A stretch of 64,000 bases of DNA from Typha latifolia (GCA_019914945.1 CM034103.1:7502001-7566000), one strand, 5' to 3'; counted from the stretch's first letter, positions 32,731 through 45,132 are shown. Made by a program: numbers and translations. The notes: generated by a model from the letters alone, not told the origin.

Positions 32731-35700
32731 TCATTTGTAACAATCCAGAATTTGAAAAATAAATAAATAGAGATAATTATTTAGATAATGAAAGATATAG
32801 TTTTATCCTTTATATTTTAGGATTTGGATTAAGTTGAATTAATGTTTATATTAGGTGTATCTTTAAATAAGAAAAAGATCAGAATCTCTATCCTATTAGG
32901 ACTCTTATATTTTTTATCTATAAAAAGGGAGGCTTAGAAAAAAAAAAGGTTTTTTTTTGGCAGTGGTACTGTAGCACTGCTATAGTGTAGAGAGAAAAAA
33001 AAAAAGAGAAAACGAAGGTTTTATGGGGCGATACTATAGTGGTGCTACAACCGAGATGAGGAGGCTGTCATCTCCTACCTCCTCATTTAATTGTTTTTTC
33101 ATCCGTACCCCGTCCGAGCTACCATTGTTGGAGTCGGTCATCAAGGAGTCGCCGGAGTATAACACCAAATAAATCACAAGTTATCTTTCACCCCTCGCAA
33201 TCAATTTTCTCTTCTTTACATCTATAGCATGCTATTATCGGTTCTATTAATTGGGCTTTGTTGGAGTGATTTGTCAACCAATGATCTCTAATCGACCTCA
33301 CATCTACTTGCGAAGCTTTGTCTCATGCCCTCATCGCATTGGTAGCATTCACTAGCTTCTTAAAACTTCTCTTCATCTTTCACCATGTATGATCCCTCCA
33401 ACAGCTCTTGATTGCATTTTCGGCCATGGATCGTCATCCTCACTGTCGCCACCGCCAGCCAATCTCACCCTCCTTAGTTGCTCTCTTGTTTTTGGACCTA
33501 GTCCTAGGTCGCAAGCAACAATAGATATCTACAATAACCTCCTCTCTTCCTTAATCTTTCTTCTTATTCTTTTTCTTATCCTGGTTTATGTCCTTGGGTT
33601 GAAGCGGGACCTCCTTAGAGCCAGTTAGTTAAGGTGGGTTGTGGGCTCAAGTTGAATATTTACATTTTGTTCTAATTCATTTCATCCTAGTTATGATATA
33701 TTAATAATTGAATGAAGTAATATTGATTTGCAAAGTTTATGTAATCATTCTATGTCAGATCACTTTATATTAATACTGATATTACCTATGGAGTTATGGT
33801 AATCAACCGGTTTTTTAAGGACCCAATCATAGTTGTGGGTGGGCTGCAATTAGCAGCTTAATCGAATATGATTTAGTTTAGGACTTGGCTCAACCAATTA
33901 TTTAATGTTGTGGGCTGTGGGCTAGCCCAAGTATTGGATTTTATTTTAACCCAATTAAAAGGATTCAAGTTATTCTAAAAATACTATTAAAGTGTGAAAT
34001 TTTTTTATGGATAAATATGAAGATTTATACTTGTACTTCAGAGGATTTGAGCTATCCCACGTGGAGTTCAAGTGAGTGAATTCACTTACATAGTTATCAT
34101 CTTGTATTTCATACTATAATTCCTTTGTACTATTATTCGTGTAGTACTATTCTCCATACATTATTATCTTTTATGCTATATTGTATTTCGTGTCCTACTC
34201 TACTTTGTGCAATACTATATAGTTCATGAAATATTGATCTTCGTGCATTATTATTCTTCATGCAAATAGTAAAATATTAGTTACAGGTTGGCTAGACATC
34301 GAGAATAGATATAGGGCTAGGTATTCTTTATGCATCTCCCTATGTGGCTCAAGTCTACCGTGGAGTCCAAGGAACAAACTTATTCCTGATTAGTACATGA
34401 TCCATTTAGATGACTCTGACACAGTTACAAAACAGTCTCAGGCTAGACCAAAATTCTCCCTAACGTGACTCTAATCTCTCTCTGATGTGACTCGGACCAT
34501 ACTTAGTCATCTCGTGTATAGATACAACCTATAGGATCTATTTCTTGTTTTATTTTAGTTGTTTTCTTCAGAAAAATAAGGATTCTGGATGCCGTGTTCA
34601 AAGGCGGGGAGGTAGCGTTCAAACGCCCCTTGCGAATACCTGCATACGTTCGCATCAATAGAGAACACAAATTATGTGTTCAAATGTGCATACATTCGCA
34701 TCGACAGTGAACGCAAATTGCGCGTTCAAATGCGCTCGACTCTGTTCAAACACGATCAGCAAGAATGCAATGTTTCTAGGGTTATTACTTGTTAGTTTAG
34801 CTTGTTAGTTAGTCTCTTAAGATGTGGATGGCAACCTAAATGGGGATTATAAATGAATATTGAATTCTCTTCCCTTCCTTATCTACCCTAACTCTTCTCC
34901 CTCCTCGTTCAAGCCCTAGTTGTGTGTCATCTCGTCGTTGGTTGCCTCTAATCTCCCTCGACTGTCGAGTTCTCCCTCCTCCTTGGGATCTCACTAACTT
35001 TCCCCCCTCATCCTTATCCCTTCAACACCAAGTGCCATTAAATCCATCACCATTATCACTACCATTATCACCATTATCCCCATCACCCGTCATCTCCTCC
35101 TTCACTACAATATTGCGTATTTTTACCCCAGGTGTAGTCAGAATCTGCAAAGGGCATGAATATAAAAAATGTAGATTAGAAATATATGGAACGATCACCA
35201 CTAGTTTTGTAATTGTCTGACTACGGAAAAATATTTTGAGATTATTCTCCTCCGATTGCGCAGACTGCTTCCTTGGATCCGAGCTTGGTCGGGAACATAT
35301 GCACGATCCATATCACTTTCCATGGTTTGAGAAAGATATATTGCTTTTATCACGTAATGACATCTCCTAGTAACCCTAATAGGATTAGTTATAAGAAAAG
35401 ACTCGAGTGCCATCTCGAAATGACTTCTCGTTAGTATGAATCCGTAGGCACATTCCCAAGCTGAGATAGTTGGCATGATTGAAATTGTGGAGGTTTGCAC
35501 TATGAAATAGAGCATCGTATTAACTTACTAAATTGCATCTTTGTGACTTATAATTTCATATTATGAGCTTGCTAGCTAATGTTATTATTTATTGAACTTT
35601 GGTTAGTAACTCATATTAGATAAAGAATAATTCTCTAGTTTTGGGTGTATTCACTCACTAAGCTAAAGTTGTTTAAACTTTTTTTATATTTCAAATGTTG

Positions 35701-36190
35701 GTCAACATGGCGAATAAACAGGAGCACCGGACTCTACCTCCACTTAGGATTTTGGCATTTACACCTTTAGTTATAATAGTGATTTTTGTTTCAATTTGAA
35801 AAACTAAATGTTGATTTAGTGATATTTAGAAGATATTGATTGTATAATTTAAGTATTTGAATTATAGTTCAAATTTCAAGTTTCATTATATTATAGAGTT
35901 AGATAATTACTGTTAAAACTTCGTGTATCTCAAGCCTATTGGGATACATGGCTGGTTATGATTTCTATTTCAAGTCATGACATCATTCATTCAATTGTGA
36001 TCCAATAGGATGCACGCCACAACTCTTATAGGCAGCTACCCTATGAAATAGGGACTCAATTAACTTACTTGACTCATTTATTGGACTCGACTAGGTTGTC
36101 CCCTTGCTTGATGAGCTCAGGTCCGACTCACTCCTACTCATCCAAATGCAAAATACTAGTTAGACCCTTGAGTCTAATTGTTACAAATGA
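32731..36190. mobile_element. 3.46-kb segment bounded by 14-bp perfect inverted repeats
   Basis: TCATTTGTAACAAT at 32731-32744 and ATTGTTACAAATGA at 36177-36190 are exact reverse complements. The inner TGTAACA...TGTTACA could equally be the ends of a long LTR, and features of long plant gypsy LTRs are present (a TATA-type word TATAAAAAG near 32919). No outside target duplication of 5, 8 or 9 bp was seen. The segment codes nothing I recognise and contains an older LTR fragment at 34483-35110. Solo LTR or TIR element are both possible. Confidence 0.4.
34483..35110 (+). repeat. Decayed LTR of the TGATACGATT gypsy family
   Basis: Starts TGATGTGACTCGGACCATAC, a mutated form of TGATACGATTCAGACTTCAC, followed by the TCAGAAAAATAAGGATTCTG, GTTCAAACGC and GATGTGGATGGCAACC words in the family order. 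The 3' end is missing after the CT-rich block. Confidence 0.55.
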
Positions 36191-36854
36191 CTTAACTAAA
36201 CATAAACCAGAAGCTAATTAAAATAAAACTCAGGGTCCTTATTGTAGACTGTAGCTTGAACCCATCATTCTCGTGCTCCTAGCTTCGGCTTAGCTTGGTC
36301 AGACCATAACACCATTCAACTAGTTCTTGGCCTTCTTTGGACACTCAGGGAGACTGGTTGAGGTGGCACGGGGTCCTCGGAGACTATGCTGAGAAGAAAC
36401 TAGAGAGGGAATCCCATATCTAGGCCTATAAGGATAGTTGCCTCCCACCCCCCTATGTTGGCCACCTCCAAGATGGGTTCAAGTGTGCCCATGCACACTA
36501 CTCTTATATGTGTTGAGCTTTTAGTCACTAGCCATGCTAATCCAATCATTTCCTTAACAATTGACCCTATTTGAGAAGCGGCTTATGGTACTACAATCGG
36601 TGACCCCATCTTCAAGGAGCTTAGTATGGAAACTAGAGGGGCAAAAAATTTGTGAGATCTCATATGCAACCTTCCCAATGATTGCCTAAAGCATGATTGA
36701 CTAGATCTGCCTCTTCCCAACGATCGTGTTGATCAAAAACCCTTTGGCTATTGGCATGTATTGCTAACAGATATTGATATTGTTGCTTTTGGTTCTCAAC
36801 CGCCTCAACCATTACAAGCTAAACACTTATCCCAAGCACTCATATAACACCCTT
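36191..36854. other. Region without recognised gene
   Basis: No family resemblance in either strand. It ends in the A-rich word proposed as the left target duplication of the LINE. Confidence 0.35.
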
Positions 36855-36869
36855 AAAAAAAGGAAAAAA

Positions 36870-38640
36870 TATATCTTAGAAAAATGTCAATCCATCTTAT
36901 CAAAAGCCTTTGACAAATCGGCTTTTAAGATGAAGTAGCCTATCTTGCTCATGGAGGTATTGAGAAAATGAACCATTTCGTGGTCAATTACTTGATTGTC
37001 GACAATTTGTCTACCATGGAGCCTTGTGGGCGTTGAGGATGAGATCGAGTAGTGACCTTGTTCTTAACGCAAGGAGCTTGGAAATGATTCTATAAATAGA
37101 GTTACATAGCCCAACGGGTCTGAACTCGTTTACCATTGTTGGGGTAGGATTTTTCTTTTTTAGAATGATAATAGTCTTGTTGATTTCTTTATCAAGGATG
37201 CCAGTTGTGAAGAAAGAAGAGATGGCTTGGCAGATAATAGTCTTCAGATCAGACCAGAACAGTTGGTAGAATCTTGCGGTGAGACGTCCGGACCCAGAGC
37301 TTTGTCCAGGTTGAGGCTTTTAATGATTGAGAATTTCTTTTCTTTAGAAGGCAAACGACACATATTAGCTGTAGCTTCCCTAGGAACTCTGGGGAGGGAG
37401 CTCCAAGTTGACTAATTGAGGTCGCTCATGGGAGCAAGTCAACAAATTTAAAGAGCTTTCTAAAGTGGTCAACAAACTGATTTCCAATCGTAAGCTGGTC
37501 GTAAACCTAGGTGTCATTATCATCTCTAAGGTGGAGAATATCATTTTTCCTCTTGCGGTGTGTTGTAGTGGAGAAAATAATTTGTATTGCGGTCACCGTG
37601 ATGAAGCCATAAAATACGAGAGCGTCGTAGTAAAGTTCACTCTTGAGGAGGAGGTTCTCATGTTTAAATTGAAGAAAATTTTCCTTCGCAATATCAGGAT
37701 CATTGCAAGTCATAAAGGCCTACAAGAACAGAATGTTGTCTTCAACCTCATTGATTTCTTTCTAAAGGTTGCGGGTGTTGGTGCAAGCCCAAGATTTTAT
37801 TTACCTGGTGATAGTAGAGAGGTTCTTTGAGAGGGGTCACCTAGAATGTAGCAAGAGGACTAGGTCTTCTTGTAGAAAGGTATGAAAGACTTCAGTTGGG
37901 TCCACTAGTTCTCAAAGCGAAAGCAGCGAAGGGTTGCATTTAATTTTTGCCTCAACATAATAAGGAGAGGGTTATGATTCATTCTAATCATGGGGAGGTG
38001 GAAGACACACGCTATGGGGAAGGTGGAGCACCAAGAGACAAAAGCTAGACTTTTGTCGAGCTGCTCACAAAATAGATGGTTGCCCATTCACCTATTGGTT
38101 TAGGTGAAGGTCAAGCCAGCAAAGCCCAGGTCTAGCAGGCCTGCATTGTCAATGTGGCTGCTGAATGTGGCACAATGGGAGAAGTTGCTATTGTTGCCAC
38201 CTTCCTTTTCGTATGTCGCAACAATGGCATTGAAATCCCCAATGCAGCAAAAGGGGACGGATCCTAAGGCATAGCTAATGCTATTCTAGAGGCTTGTATG
38301 CCCATGCCAAGGATCATCGTAAACACCTATGAAGATATAGTCAGATTTGGATGAAAGGTCACTAATAGTGGCAAAAATGAAGCTGGGTGAGGCTTCTAAG
38401 ACTTGGACATTAATGGAGTCATCCCAGACAAGCCAAAGACCACTAACTGACCTTGGAAGCTTACAACATAGCTATGCTTGAGCGAAAGAGTGGGAATTAT
38501 GGATTTTTCTTTTGCGGAGTTACATTTGGTTTCTGAACGGAAAGCTAAGTTGGATCAAGAGCTGTGAAGGAAGCTTATAGCATTGCGAATTGTCGCAGAG
38601 CCTCCACACCCCCCGACAATTCTAGGCCAGTGTGTTCATT
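36870..38640 (-). pseudogene. LINE ORF2: endonuclease and N-terminal reverse transcriptase
   Basis: Minus strand. At about 38640-38560 the translation starts NSRGVGGSATIRNAI, a variant of the NCRG start of plant L1 endonucleases. At about 38240 GDFNAIVATYEKEGGNN matches the endonuclease catalytic GDFN motif, followed by NAGLLDLGFAGLTFT. Near 37160-36890 the RT fingers appear (VNEFRPVGLCNSIYRIISKL, then FILKADLSKAFDKMDW). It ends abruptly at 36870; the YADD catalytic box, thumb and C-terminus are absent from this arm. Multiple stops and frameshifts make it inactive. Confidence 0.7.
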
Positions 38641-38937
38641 GGAGTCCTCTCGACAAAGCACCACTCCACGCTTTCCTGGCGATCTTGAGAATGTCAATGT
38701 CATGGTGGTAGTTGCTCGGATAGACGCATCTTCCTTGAAAGAGGTGGTAGACGATACTACCTTTCTTTTGCCTGTAGAAACATTGTTTGGGGGGAGTGTG
38801 GATGGAGGGGAAATTTGGGGCTAAAGGTTAACAGTGGAAGTAGCATCACTGTGAGGTTCAATTGGGGGTTTAGATCTAGGTGGTCTTCTTTGCTGGGAAG
38901 TGATTGGAAGAGGAAGTAGAGGAGGGAGAGGTGTTGT

Positions 38938-39972
38938 TGATACGATCACGCCTCTGGCTATGGAGCTCTGATACCAGCTTGATGCGATCACGCCTCTGGC
39001 TATGGAGCTCTGATACCAAGCTTGATGCGATCTCTCCTTTAGGGCTAAAGATCAATCTTTTCTAATTCTCAGATCTGGACTAGATCTTGCATGAAACTTT
39101 GAAATAAGATCCCAAAATATTCCGCCGTCGGATCGACGTGAAACTTTGATATGTTGTAGCCCCAGAAAAGAGCTTTCCAAAAAATCTAGTTTCAGGTGAA
39201 TCGGAGATGGGGATCTCGAGATATCGTTCGTTTAGTGGACGAACGTCAGGATGCTCTATTTTGGATCCGTGGATGGAGGCACGAGATCCTAGGTAATGGT
39301 GGATGGTGGACCGGCGTTAATGTGATGGCACCGGTGAAAAGTGATGGTGGAAGGGTTGTGGTTGATGGAAGGATTAGGGCAAGTGTGGGATAGATTGGAT
39401 GAAGGGGGAGAAGAGGGCCACCCCTAAGGGACTAGGGTGATTAGCCGGACGAGCGAGGTTAGAAGCGGCGTCGCCGGGGATTGAGAGAACGGGAGCGAAG
39501 AAGATGAAGGAGGCAAGGCAAAACTCAATCTCAATAATCCATAATAATTTTGGTTGCCCTACACATCCTTTTATAGGCTAACCAACAACTCACATTAACC
39601 CTAAAACACAATTTTCGTCGACCGCGTTTGAACTCGCCCGACCGCGTTCGAACGCACCGAGTTCGCTCTTCTGGATTTGCGAACGCGATGCAGGCGTTCG
39701 AACGCGCAATCGAACGCGCCTGTCGGTATTTGCGAACGTGATGCAAGCGTTCACAGTGCGTTCGAACGCACCGCATTCGAACGCACAGTACATTCTTTTC
39801 ACCACGTTCACAACCCCGTTCACAAACCGCGTTCGAACTCACTCCACCCGCGTTCGAACGCGACTTACAGAAAACTTATTTTAATGGAAATTAAACACTA
39901 AAATATGAAATAAAAATACTCCTAAAGTGAATCCATGCTCGAGACGACGTCGGTGAAGTCCGAATCGTATCA
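38938..39972 (-). repeat. Solo LTR of the TGATACGATT gypsy family, TSD GTTGT
   Basis: Minus-oriented: begins TGATACGATTCGG at 39972 and ends ATCGTATCA at 38938. Flanks are perfect 5-bp duplications, GTTGT (38933-38937 and 39973-39977). No internal region, so it arose by LTR-LTR recombination. Its 3' end carries two tandem units (38938-38979 and 38980-39022), each containing a primer-binding-site copy. The U3 has the longest array of GTTCGAACGC words in the window (about 39600-39870). Confidence 0.9.
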
Positions 39973-40445
39973 GTTGTTTGGGGAGTAATGGAGGCGATGA
40001 AGTCTTTTAGGGTTTGGATTGAATTAGCTTTCGAGGAACTTGCTATATTTAGTACGTGAATAGGAATATTTTGCACGCATGATGGCACATGCATTGAATT
40101 AGGCGAAAGGTGGCAGCTTCAATTGGGCATGCCTGAGAGGATGGAGGTGGTTATGGGTTGTTGGGACTGCTAAGTAAGTTGTCGATAAGGGAGAGGTGGT
40201 TGGGGACGTGATGGGTTGGATCTCCTCGGTATGGCCTGCTAAAGTCTAGATTGTGATATGATATAGGGGAGAGTTTGTATCAGAGGGGATGTAACTCATG
40301 TTGCTTTTAGCTGTTGAGCAGGAAGGCTATGAGGCTATACTATAGTGTAAGAGGGGTCGACAGGTGGAGTGGGAGTTAATGTAGGGGATAGGACATTTCT
40401 GGTTAGATGTTGAGAGAGCGACACATTGATGACAGGGAGAGTACC

Positions 40446-40741
40446 TATAACAACCCAATCTTAAAAAAAAGGGGCACGACGCGACCGGCCACACTGTGGC
40501 CGGCCTTGTGCCCATGCAAGCTGCTCACACAGCTTGCATGGTGGGGCGCCATGCGCTCGCGGCCGCTGCCGCAGCCAACCAGCTGGCCCCGACGGGCCCC
40601 GACACCGCCGCTACCCCTCCTCCACCGCCTTCTATCTCTCTAAATCTCTCTCTCTCTCTATCTCTCCCTCTTAGCCACCCTCTCACTCTACTCTCTCTCT
40701 ATACCGACACCTTCCCTGGAGCCGCCGCCGCCGCCGGTGAG

Positions 40742-40786
<45 letters not shown>

Positions 40787-43293
40787 CCGGGGTCGGGCTT
40801 GTCGAAGCCGAGCCACCGGCGAGAGGCCGGTGCCCTCCCCGCCGGCCCGGGTCCGCACCTCCCTCCCCTTCTTCTCTTCTCTTTTTCTTCTTCTTTCTTC
40901 TTCCTTCTCCCTTTCTTCTTCTTCTTCCTCAGCTGCTTCTTCTCTCCTTATTTTCTACAACAGTGTTGGGCTTTGCACTAGTACTAGTGATCCCTTAATG
41001 TTTTTGTTAATTTTTATTATTCATTATTTTACCTAGGTATTTCTGTATTAATTAATACAAATAGATTTAGACATTATTTATGTTAATACATATTCATCAT
41101 TATGATTATTGCTAATTATAATTAATTAATGATTGATTAGGTTATAAACTATTACACATAAATATAGGTCATACGTAAATTTATTTAGTTATTTATTTAC
41201 TTATATGTATATTAGATTAATAGATAGATTTGTAAATTATAATTATCAGATTTATATTATAATATTCTTATGATATACATTTTAAGTAATTCTATTAATT
41301 TATTATTATATATTATTATTTTTGTAATAAATAAAATACTAGGCTTATGTATTTATTTATTATTTTATAAAGTAATTTCTAATTAATCAAGATATAATTA
41401 TAGTTAGGTTTTCATCTATATTTATATTTATATTTTTTATTTGCAATTAAAAATCTAACTAGTTATAAAGATAAGCAGGAATTTTAAAACCTTTTAAATT
41501 ATCATATATTACATGAACGGATTTTAATTAGATAAATGGCTAGCATCATACTACTTAAATAACTTCAGATTCCGACCTCCCTGTTCAAGACCCTGTGGAC
41601 TTAGCAATCGAGGCTTGATCATGGTCGTAGCAATGTGAATGAGTGATGGTTTAGTAATTGCAGTAGTGTGAGTAGTCTTATCCCCTAGACGCCTTTCTCA
41701 AATTAGGATATATTATATCTTATGTACACGCATGTTTTAGCCTCTAGCATGATTATATGATTTTATCTAGAGATGATTTCAGTCAAGCATATCCTATCAT
41801 ATATTTGATTAGGCTGATGTGAGATATGAGTATATTGGTGATATATAGAGATGATTATACTATTATGGTTTTTATGTCGGGATGATCTCTATCATGAGTA
41901 TGCATGTGATAGACTAGCAAAAGTATACATGATTAGAGTCGACATTGCATCATTTTTCTCTCGGCTTCTTTACCACCTAAATTCCTGAGTTGCATGATAT
42001 GTTATCGTACTGAATATATGCATATAATTTATCATGTATAGGAAATTATAAAAGTATATGTGTATGTGATGTGATATGATGTGATGGCTGGAACGGTATT
42101 TGGTCCGGATTGGTACTGGACATACTCTTAGCGTATGGTAGAGTATGGTGATGGCTGATGGTTGTACTCGTAGCATATAACATGGTATAACTATCATTGA
42201 TATACCATTAGCGTATGGTAGGGTATGATTTATCTACAGAGATACCCTTAGCGTATGGTAGGGTATGATTCATCTACAGAGATACTCTTAGCATATGACA
42301 GGGTATGCTCTGAGCTTGTGACATGATATGTATCGAGTTTGGGGCCGGGTATTGTAGTCCAGCATGGTGGATGATATTTAGAGTTGAGACAGTTGATTGT
42401 GATAGTGAGAGATATGTGGATTATATCTGGCTCTGACATATACAATTATCTAGTGGTTGGCATGCATCATGCATCATCATTGATGTGACTAGTTTCATTA
42501 TTGTTATACATGATATGTCGTTATATTCGGTGATGTTATATGGTAATTTCATCATGTGATATATTTTTTGTTGAGAATATAATATGCTCATTCATGAGAA
42601 TTAATTTCATTCATATATATGTCATTGAGGATACATATATACATGTTCATACATAGCATCATACTACTTTCTGATTCATATTATCCAGTACATGATTTAC
42701 TCTCTGTTTGGCATCACTGATTCGGGGTAAGGTCTATTCACCGAGTCTTTTGCTTATGACTCTCTTTATTTCTTTTCTAACCCTCTAAGATATGTGGTAC
42801 GTGATAGTGACTTAAGATATCTTGATAAGATATTTTAGAACGATGATGAGGTGAACTATAGATGCAAGATGGTATAGATGATAGTTTAACCAGATATTGA
42901 GTTGTACCAGTATTTGATATTTGTACTCTTTTGTATTAGACGATGATTTGGATATTACAGGTCGAATCATAGTGTACTCTTGTATTAGTTATTTTAGTTG
43001 TATCTTGATGGTTTGTTGTGGCCTGTGTGGGTCCTGCTAGATTATGTAGTGGTCTAATGTATATTATTGTGGACTGGGATATTCATATGTTAGCCGGTTT
43101 ATTTGGTTAATAGTATGATTTATTTGGTGATGGATTATGTGATCATGGATAGATTAGCAGGTTTTATTTGATGATGTCATGATTATATGTGTACAGGAGA
43201 GTATCTGTATGTGACGGGCCCTGCCCGACCTGTCGCGTGCGCCGTGCGTGTCGTGTGGGCGTGCACGTGCCCGTGCCGGGCGGGGGCATTTCA
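40446..43293. repeat. 2.85-kb solo LTR (TATAACAACCC...GCATTTCA), TSD GTACC
   Basis: Flanked by perfect 5-bp duplications GTACC (40441-40445 and 43294-43298). The termini TATAACAACCC and GGGGGCATTTCA fit a TG...CA LTR with one mutated base. The size, the TRTAACAACCC-type start and the GC-rich tail (CCTGTCGCGTGCG) resemble LTRs of Del/Tekay-type chromoviruses. Repeated phrases AGCGTATG and GGTAGGGTATG occupy 42120-42310. No coding sequence. It splits ORF1 of the LINE. Confidence 0.82.
40747..40784. repeat. (CT)n microsatellite
   Basis: About 38 bp of uninterrupted CT within the solo LTR. It creates the Ser/Leu-rich open stretches seen there. Confidence 0.9.
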
Positions 43294-43298
43294 GTACC

Positions 43299-43880
43299 GA
43301 CAGCAGGTGGGGTTCCTTCCACAACATGGTTGGGCTCAGTGGCTTGGCAATGTCTATTCTGACTCTTGAGCGTATGAATCTCGACCATCTTGCTTCATCC
43401 AAAGGGTCTGCTAGGACCGGATGACCCACTCGCTCAGCAAGTGTACACGCGGTGTTAGAGGAGAGATATTCAAGGGAGAGTCCATGAAACTGAACCCAAA
43501 ATTCTACATGGGAGAACACCCACAGCTTTGTTGGCCTGTTTGGTTGGAAATAGGCTAGGGCGAACAAAACCTGTTGAAGGACTAGGGTGACCCATATCAA
43601 GCCTTCCATCTATTGATCTCCAGTTTAAAAGCTATTAGGTAAACGTTCTTACCAGCTTCTATGAACTCCAACTTGCCTTTTGGGCTCCAAGCTTTTGAGA
43701 AAGTGGCTTTGAGTCCAGCAAGGTGTGATGCTTGTTGGAGATGAGTTTTCCAACAAGGCTTAGTTTAGGGTTTCTCGACGAGATCGTACTACTGGCATCG
43801 AGAGAGATGGCTTCATCCGTACTATCACCTCTCAGAAGGGCGGAGAAACTCTTTAGTAATTCCTCCTCAAAGGTTGCCAT
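43299..43880 (-). pseudogene. LINE ORF1 (DUF4283 gag-like protein), split by a solo LTR
   Basis: Minus strand; start ATG at 43880 (MATFEEELLKSFSALLRG). After a frame disruption the block at 43609-43299 has WVFSHVEFWVQFHGLSLEYL, ERVGHPVLADPLDEARW and VRIDIAKPL, the DUF4283 pattern of plant L1 ORF1 RNA-binding proteins. Across the solo LTR the frame resumes at 40440 with a degraded CCHC-type knuckle (SPCHQCVALS). ORF1p would coat LINE RNA; here it is broken by stops and the insertion. Confidence 0.7.
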
Positions 43881-44149
43881 GTCGAAATGAGAGGGACAGA
43901 GAGAGGTTAAGGTGAAGAGAGTGGACTGGAGGAGTATCTCAAAAGAGATAGGGGAAAGCTCTCGTGAATAGCGGAGAAAGGAGTATCTCAAAGGAGGCTA
44001 GAAGATCTGAATGCCTAGCCCACTTTAGAATTAATGGAAATTTGAAGCTTGACCCAAGGAATGTCCATTAGTTCAGATCTTGATCAAATCAGTTGAAGAT
44101 TTTCTACAGGAGTTTTCTCTATGAAATCCTTCTATCACCTGTTGAACTT

Positions 44150-44709
44150 TTTCGGGCTGAAATTTGGATGGCATAACACAATTTGGAAGGTCCTTAATTC
44201 CATCCAAGGTCAAAATCTTTTAATAGTTAGTCCACCTCAACAAACTCCATTCCAATGCAAACCTGGCCAAGAAAGGTTAAGTAGATCATTTTATCCTGTG
44301 TTTAAGGTTAAGTAGATCATTTTATCCTGTGTTCTTTGTAACAAAGAAGTTGAAACAGTAGAGCACATTCTTTAAAAGTGCTCTTACTCCTCGCATATCC
44401 TTAATGGCTTCTACTCCAAACTGGGAATCACCTCTAGGTTTGATCTCCAACCGGGAGGGCCAACTACTCCCTATCCTTGCTGGACATGCTTATTTTTATT
44501 ATTGGATGAAGATTTGGGGAGAACTTAATAATAAAATTTTCAATTTCAAACTGCTCCTAGAGTTAGTTGGACTTTTGGCGAAAATAAGAACCTTACTACC
44601 CTTCTTTCTTGTAGTATTTTCGTTTCTTCCTTCACTCTATAATTTTAACTCTTGTACATTCTCCCTTATAAATCATAACTGGCCTAAGCCCATTATTTAA
44701 CTCTAAGAA
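44150..44709 (+). pseudogene. LINE 3' end: zf-RVT C-terminus and A tail
   Basis: Plus strand. CVLCNKEVETVEHIL, a stop, then KCSYSSHIL is the zf-RVT zinc-binding motif found at the C-terminus of plant L1 ORF2. A 31-bp tandem duplication (44273-44303 and 44304-44334) lies just before it and shifts the frame. The 3' UTR ends in an A-rich tail from 44708. With the inverted 5' arm it forms the twin-primed insertion. Confidence 0.6.
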
Positions 44710-44724
44710 AAAAAAAGGAAAAAA

Positions 44725-45132
44725 AAGGAGCATCCTAAGGAAACTCTTTTGACTTCCACACTATTCTCAGTTGCCTCTGATGCCATTTATTCGGTGGTAA
44801 GAAACACTTCATTTTAAGAAAAGGGTGTAACAAACTACACCTACCTACCCGAAAAATAGATAAAATTCAGGCAAAGAACTAGCTCGTAATCATAATAAGA
44901 AAGAATTATAATACAATAGAATGATGCATGTCAGGCAGCAGATAGCGTATTGGGAAAACAAAACAAGACTGATAATTCTGAGAGACAAATTTTTTGAAAA
45001 AAAAAAGATAGCTGAAATACCACTTTCACTGTATAAAATTAAACATACAAAGAATAGCTTGATGAAGGTCATATCCACTTGGTAACGAAAGCTTTACTAG
45101 ATTTATTCACCCTTTTCTCTGCATTTATCATC
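44725..45132 (-). other. 3' UTR/downstream region of the minus-strand gene
   Basis: No coding sequence. It follows the stop codon of the minus-strand gene and probably includes its 3' UTR. Confidence 0.4.

Larger units (their letters stand above)
36870..44709 (-). mobile_element. L1-type LINE, 5'-inverted (twin-primed), interrupted by two solo LTRs
   Basis: On the minus strand, from about 44010 down to 36870, lie ORF1, an endonuclease and the first half of the reverse transcriptase. On the plus strand, about 44040-44709, lies the 3' end of an L1 (zf-RVT) closing in an A tail. Antisense 5' part followed by sense 3' part is the layout made by twin priming. The A-rich word AAAAAAAGGAAAAAA is at both outer edges (36855-36869 and 44710-44724) and may be the target duplication, although its low complexity weakens this. 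Solo LTRs at 38938-39972 and 40446-43293 inserted later. All frames contain stops. Confidence 0.6.

Noticed and set aside
37227..37830. Plus-strand open stretches over the LINE
   Set aside because: They are antisense to the LINE ORF2 endonuclease/RT region and have no family resemblance of their own.
40407..41036. Long Ser/Leu/Pro-rich open stretches
   Set aside because: Produced by (CT)n and CT-rich sequence at the start of the 2.85-kb solo LTR.
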